This document shows, piece by piece, positions 60,072 through 64,000 of a stretch of DNA of 64,000 bases (within the stretch, counting starts at the first letter, position 1; each line of letters opens with the position of its first letter). The stretch is from Agapanthus africanus. Lineage: Eukaryota; Streptophyta; Magnoliopsida; Asparagales; Amaryllidaceae. Location of the stretch: contig JASDDO010000008.1 in assembly GCA_030015575.1 (NCBI GenBank), positions 80,143,965 to 80,207,964 on the forward strand. Reading direction: 5' to 3'. The notes beneath the pieces are model-generated. The model made no database searches. It saw only the letters and a list, made by a program, of their open reading frames with translations, and was not told the DNA's origin. Made by a program: the position numbers and the translations under genes.

Positions 60072-60586
60072 GGGATGAGCATGGTTTGGTTGCGGCTCGG
60101 TTTTTGACGAAAACTTTCGAATCGAAACCGAACCTAATCTTTTGGTTCGGTTTATTTGTCGGTTCGGTTCGGTTTAATTTCAGATTTTTTAAATTGATAT
60201 AAAAACTTATCAACCATTCCGTAAAATCCAAATAAAAACACGAACAAGACTAACATAATAAAAATAATAATTATTACTAAATTTAAGACAATAATTCTTC
60301 AAATTAATTTATTGATAATAAGAATATTTCTGTATAATATAGAATCTCACAAAATATGTAACAAGATATAATGTAATATAGTATTAAATATATAATAGAT
60401 TTGTTCAACAATCTTTTTATATGCTATTGAAATTTATTGTGCATCCATATTCTTTTCACCACCAAATTCTAAATATTCACCCTTCGGTTCGGCTCGGCTC
60501 AAACCGGCTCTGAAATTTCCGAAGCGAAATGTTTTGGTTCGGTTGTTTTTTGTCGGTTTCCAGTTTGGGCCGGTCTTTGCTCACCT
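60072..60586. repeat. MITE with GGTGAGCA-type ends and CGGTTCGG words
   Basis: Left edge GGGATGAGCATGGTTTGG and inverted right edge AGGTGAGCAAAGACCGG. Subterminal GGTTCGGTT and GGCTCGG words appear at both sides and an AT-rich core lies between. The ends resemble hAT-type elements. Confidence 0.6.
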
Positions 60587-61485
60587 TGCTGCAAGATCCT
60601 CAATGCTTGATTCAGCACACAGGGCATTCAACATTTCTTACTCTTAAATCTCAAGTTAGCTTTTATATTTTCTGAATTTTGTGTCGATTTGTTTAGATTA
60701 AATTGTTTCAAGATATTCAGAATCGCATATTATAATGCTTAAAGTTCAGAGATTACTTCACAAGATATTCTACATATATAAGTTCTGCATTTCATGATCA
60801 AACAAACAAATTGACAGCATGCAGGACATTCCCTTCACCGTACAATCTAAATCCTTAAATTCAATGATAATGCTGCAATCTAGAAAAATATTAATGCCCC
60901 ATCTCCGTTTTAGCTTCAATAACCAGTAATGCTCACAGATAACATGTCTTTAATATAGCAGCAATTAAATACTACAAACTCGTATAACTATTGACTTGCA
61001 CTGTTCATGACTACAATAATATACCAACCCAGAAAAGAAGAAAAGTTCAATTACCCACAAATTTCTATTCCTGATATTCAGCTTTTATAAGAACTATAAA
61101 AAACCATTACTACGCAAGCAAGTCGTCTCTGAGCCCATAAGAAAAGAGTACTTGGCTCGTACTTTAAAAGTTTAAATTACCGATATTCTGCTAGTTCTAA
61201 AGGGACAAATGAAAAAAAAGGGAAGGGTGATAAATAAATAATTAATGAAGTTCCCAACTGAAATTCAAAGCAGATACAGAAATTGGCAATACTAAAGCCA
61301 AATTTCAACAAATATAAGGAGGAGATTCAATCAGGATTGCGGACGGATTGAATTGGCAGGGGGTGTACGCTAAGTGGATTTGTAATTTAAAAGCAGACGA
61401 GAGAAAGTTAATGAAAGGTTTTTTTTATCTAAGGAGAGAGACGCTAAGAAAGAATGTTTAGTCAAGGAAAAAGATGAGGACCGCA
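60587..61485. other. 3' flank of the PRPP synthetase gene
   Basis: Holds the 3' untranslated region, whose end is not determined. No other gene recognised. Confidence 0.5.
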
Positions 61486-63945
61486 TCATTGAAAGATGCT
61501 GCTCACAGAGCAATCATCATGAACACGCCATATGGTCTCGCCTAAAAGATTTGCCACAGAAAGAACAGTGAGCTGAGGGAAACTCTTTTGGTCCAATACC
61601 GGGATAGTGTTGGTGATGATGACTTCTTGAAACAGACCGCTCGATAACCTCTCTATTGCAGGAGGGCTGCCAAGGAAAAGAAATAGTTAAATTCAAAGAA
61701 AAGTTATATTGCTAAAGAAAACTTGCAAGTTTGCATCACCAAGTAAATCAAAATTTACTGCATAAGAATTAAATATAAAAAAACCACAAAACCGTTTTCC
61801 CAAAATGCACAATTTTATAGAGTAATTGGGGCCTAAAGTGTCACTGTAGGGTGCACACAACAATGAAGCCGATGTGGCAACAACTAATTAGGTATCACCT
61901 ATTATTCAAAGTGAGATGACATTTTTCTCATATTAATATTCATTCTCATCACTTAATTTAATAGGCAACAAACCAGTGAGGTATTGTCACGTCAGCTCCA
62001 CTACTCCGGACACTTTTATGTCCATTGCCTGTATTCCCAACAAAGAAAACCACTGTAACTGCAAATTTCAATTATCAATATAATGCATTTTCCAAAAGTG
62101 TCTCCTGTTATATAGAGGTCATTCCCAATTTTATTGCTATACTGGTACAAGAGAGAGAGAGAACCTAATACACCAGAAGCTGATCTGCAAGTCTCTAATA
62201 TTATTCACGAGCTAACTAGTATAACTTTTTTTATCATTTTCTTTTTGGACGAAAGAGATGGGACTCAAAAGAAACCATCTCATCGATTATGTACTAAATG
62301 CTCAGCACAAAAACAAGCAAGACAATATCATCCCCACAAAACAAGAACGTGGCATATAGACTAAATGAATAACAAGTAGATAAAGGGAGCAAACGCGAGA
62401 ACTTGAGAGACTTTAGGAAAAGAAACATAAGAGTGTAACTTCTTGGCAAAGGACGAGCTTTACTGAATCCATCAAGAACAAAGTAAACAGAAAGATTAGT
62501 ACTATAATAATCTTATATCTGAAAACCAGAACATGGTTAATGTATTTGTGCAAGTTCTAAGATAAACTAAATATTAGCAGCCGATGCACAAGTTAGAAAA
62601 AACAACTACTATAAACCACAAGCTAATATTAACAGGATAAATTTTAATTAACCTAATACACCACAACCATAGACACTTCATTCTCGAGAATAAAAGAATA
62701 CCTGAAAACAGCATGAGTGCTGCAAGCATAGACTTCTCTTGCTCCCTCTTGATGCAGTAGCTCCGCACCTTTTGCAATTGTCCCTATACAAAATAAGCAG
62801 GTCGTAAACTAAAATGAGAGAAAGAAAAGGACACAGCCAACCAATAGAGTTGATGATCAATTACACACAATGGCATGCTATATGAATAGCTGCATATGCT
62901 TGTTAAATAGTTTATAAAATGAGAGTATAATATTAATTGCAAGATAACATGACGCTTAATTTTCCAAGAGACTGGAACTACTTCAGATATCAAATTGTAG
63001 ATAGAAAGACACCAAAAAGAATCCTACTTAAAACCTGCTCAACTTACCAGCTGTATCAATCATATCATCCACCATCACAGCCACTTTTCCTCTGACATCC
63101 CCAATCAGATTCAAAACCTATTAAGCATAACAGGTTGTAACTTTTAGCAAATCGATATCCTTGCATGTCTAATTTTACAAAATGAATAACAATTGCACAA
63201 AGCGTACAAAATATAAAGTTCACTATAATAGTATGACCATTATTTAGAAATACGACACTACATATTAATAACTGCCTTCATAAACATTTCAAAACCATAT
63301 TAAGGAATCAAATGCAGATACATCATACAACTATCTTATCTTTTTCTACGCCTGCAAAAGTTTCCTTTTATTATAGACATATATAGAGTACTGATAATAT
63401 TAAACCGATCTATCTGTGATTTATTCACAAAAAATAAAAAAGCCATCTAGAAAATAGGTAGTATATGCACTATTACTCAGGAAACGATATTTCAAGTTTT
63501 TCTTTTCTAGTGAACTTCAATATGTTACCTCGGCAACATTATGCCCTTGACGCCTTTTGTCCACAATAGCTAGCGGTGCATCTGATAACTTTTTAGCAAA
63601 AGCACGAGCCCTTGCAACACCTCCAACATCTGGTGATACCACAACCAAGTCGTTTGAACAGATGGTCTTGCTTGCTAGGTAATCAAGGATCACAGGCTAT
63701 AAGAGCAAAATCGAACACACAATTTATTAGAATAGCTTATCATTTTTACGGCATTGTTCTATTTTCAGTAACATGTTTGTAACTAGTAATGTGAAATTCA
63801 CCTGACCATATACATGATCCACTGGAATATCAAAGTAACCCATGGACTGCCCAGAATGAAGATCACATGCAAGTACGCGATTTGCACCTGCTTCTGTAAT
63901 CAAGTTAGCAACAAGTTTTGCAGCAATTGATTCGCGCCCTTGAGT
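61486..63945 (-). CDS. PRS: Ribose-phosphate pyrophosphokinase, C-terminal 214 residues (gene continues past the window)
   Basis: Makes phosphoribosyl pyrophosphate from ribose 5-phosphate and ATP, the entry to purine, pyrimidine, NAD, histidine and tryptophan synthesis. Five exons on the minus strand: 63802-63945, 63529-63696, 63048-63117, 62702-62783 and 61486-61666, with GT..AG introns of 105, 411, 264 and 1,035 bp. Phases match throughout. Visible motifs in order: [16 protein letters not shown], the active-site region [32 protein letters not shown], the flexible-loop residues DKRRQGHN, the PRPP-binding loop [12 protein letters not shown], and the C-terminal end [14 protein letters not shown]. 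These fit a class I, phosphate-dependent enzyme of the plant PRS1/2 type. The N-terminal part, including any plastid transit peptide, lies beyond 64000, so location cannot be told. No damage is seen. Confidence 0.93.
61829..62030. repeat. MITE-like inverted repeat in the last PRS intron
   Basis: TAAAGTGTCACTGTAGGGTG on the left and, inverted, TAAAAGTGTCCGGAGTAGTG on the right, then GAAGCCGATGTGG and GAGCTGACGTG. About 200 bp and non-coding. Confidence 0.45.
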
Positions 63946-64000
63946 CTGAGAAAACAAAAAAAGGAAAGAAAAATAGACAATCAACAATGAAAGCGTAATA

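Overview
The window is nuclear DNA from a flowering plant, probably a eudicot. It is AT-rich, its genes have introns, and it holds nested Ty1/copia and Ty3/gypsy LTR retrotransposons, many MITEs, tRNA-derived SINEs and Helitron-like ends. A Lamiales-type source fits the style of the O-methyltransferase, but that is only a guess from memory of the family.

Layout. 1-5478: gene-free DNA with two palindromic MITEs and four SINE-like units. 5479-25553: one old minus-strand copia element with both LTRs, interrupted twice. A 3.85-kb LTR-like block (6958-10806, target duplication GCACT) split its reverse transcriptase. A 10.6-kb Tekay/Del-type gypsy element (12098-22696, target duplication GCATA) split its integrase. 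26023-27688: a two-exon class II O-methyltransferase gene, minus strand. 28021 to about 30780: a second member of the 3.85-kb LTR family, starting 333 bp upstream of that gene. 30.8-36.5 kb: MITEs, a CACTA-like element and a Helitron-like end. 36595-37095: a three-exon gene for a 100-residue DnaJ-type zinc-finger protein, plus strand. 39346-41934: a six-exon MYB-CC (PHR1-like) transcription factor gene, minus strand. 43.3-58.9 kb: a local tandem duplication carrying two broken F-box genes, with hairpin MITEs and a 3.2-kb solo gypsy LTR (target duplication AAAAC) inserted. 59112-59520: a cluster of two box C/D snoRNAs, minus strand, with TATA, telo-box and site II promoter elements; both guides match 18S rRNA. 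61486-63945 and beyond: the 3' part of a ribose-phosphate pyrophosphokinase gene, minus strand.

The intact functions are unrelated housekeeping or regulatory ones: PRPP synthesis, rRNA 2'-O-methylation, a phosphate-type MYB-CC regulator, a small zinc-finger protein and a specialised-metabolism methyltransferase. They do not form a cluster.

The most unusual signal is the LTR-like family at 6958-10806 and 28021-30780. Almost its whole length is tiled with short inverted repeats. These include G-box pairs held at a constant spacing: 4 nt in one copy, 5 nt in the other. The second most interesting is the ORF-free snoRNA cluster. All splice sites, target duplications and alignments were read by eye; no search was run.
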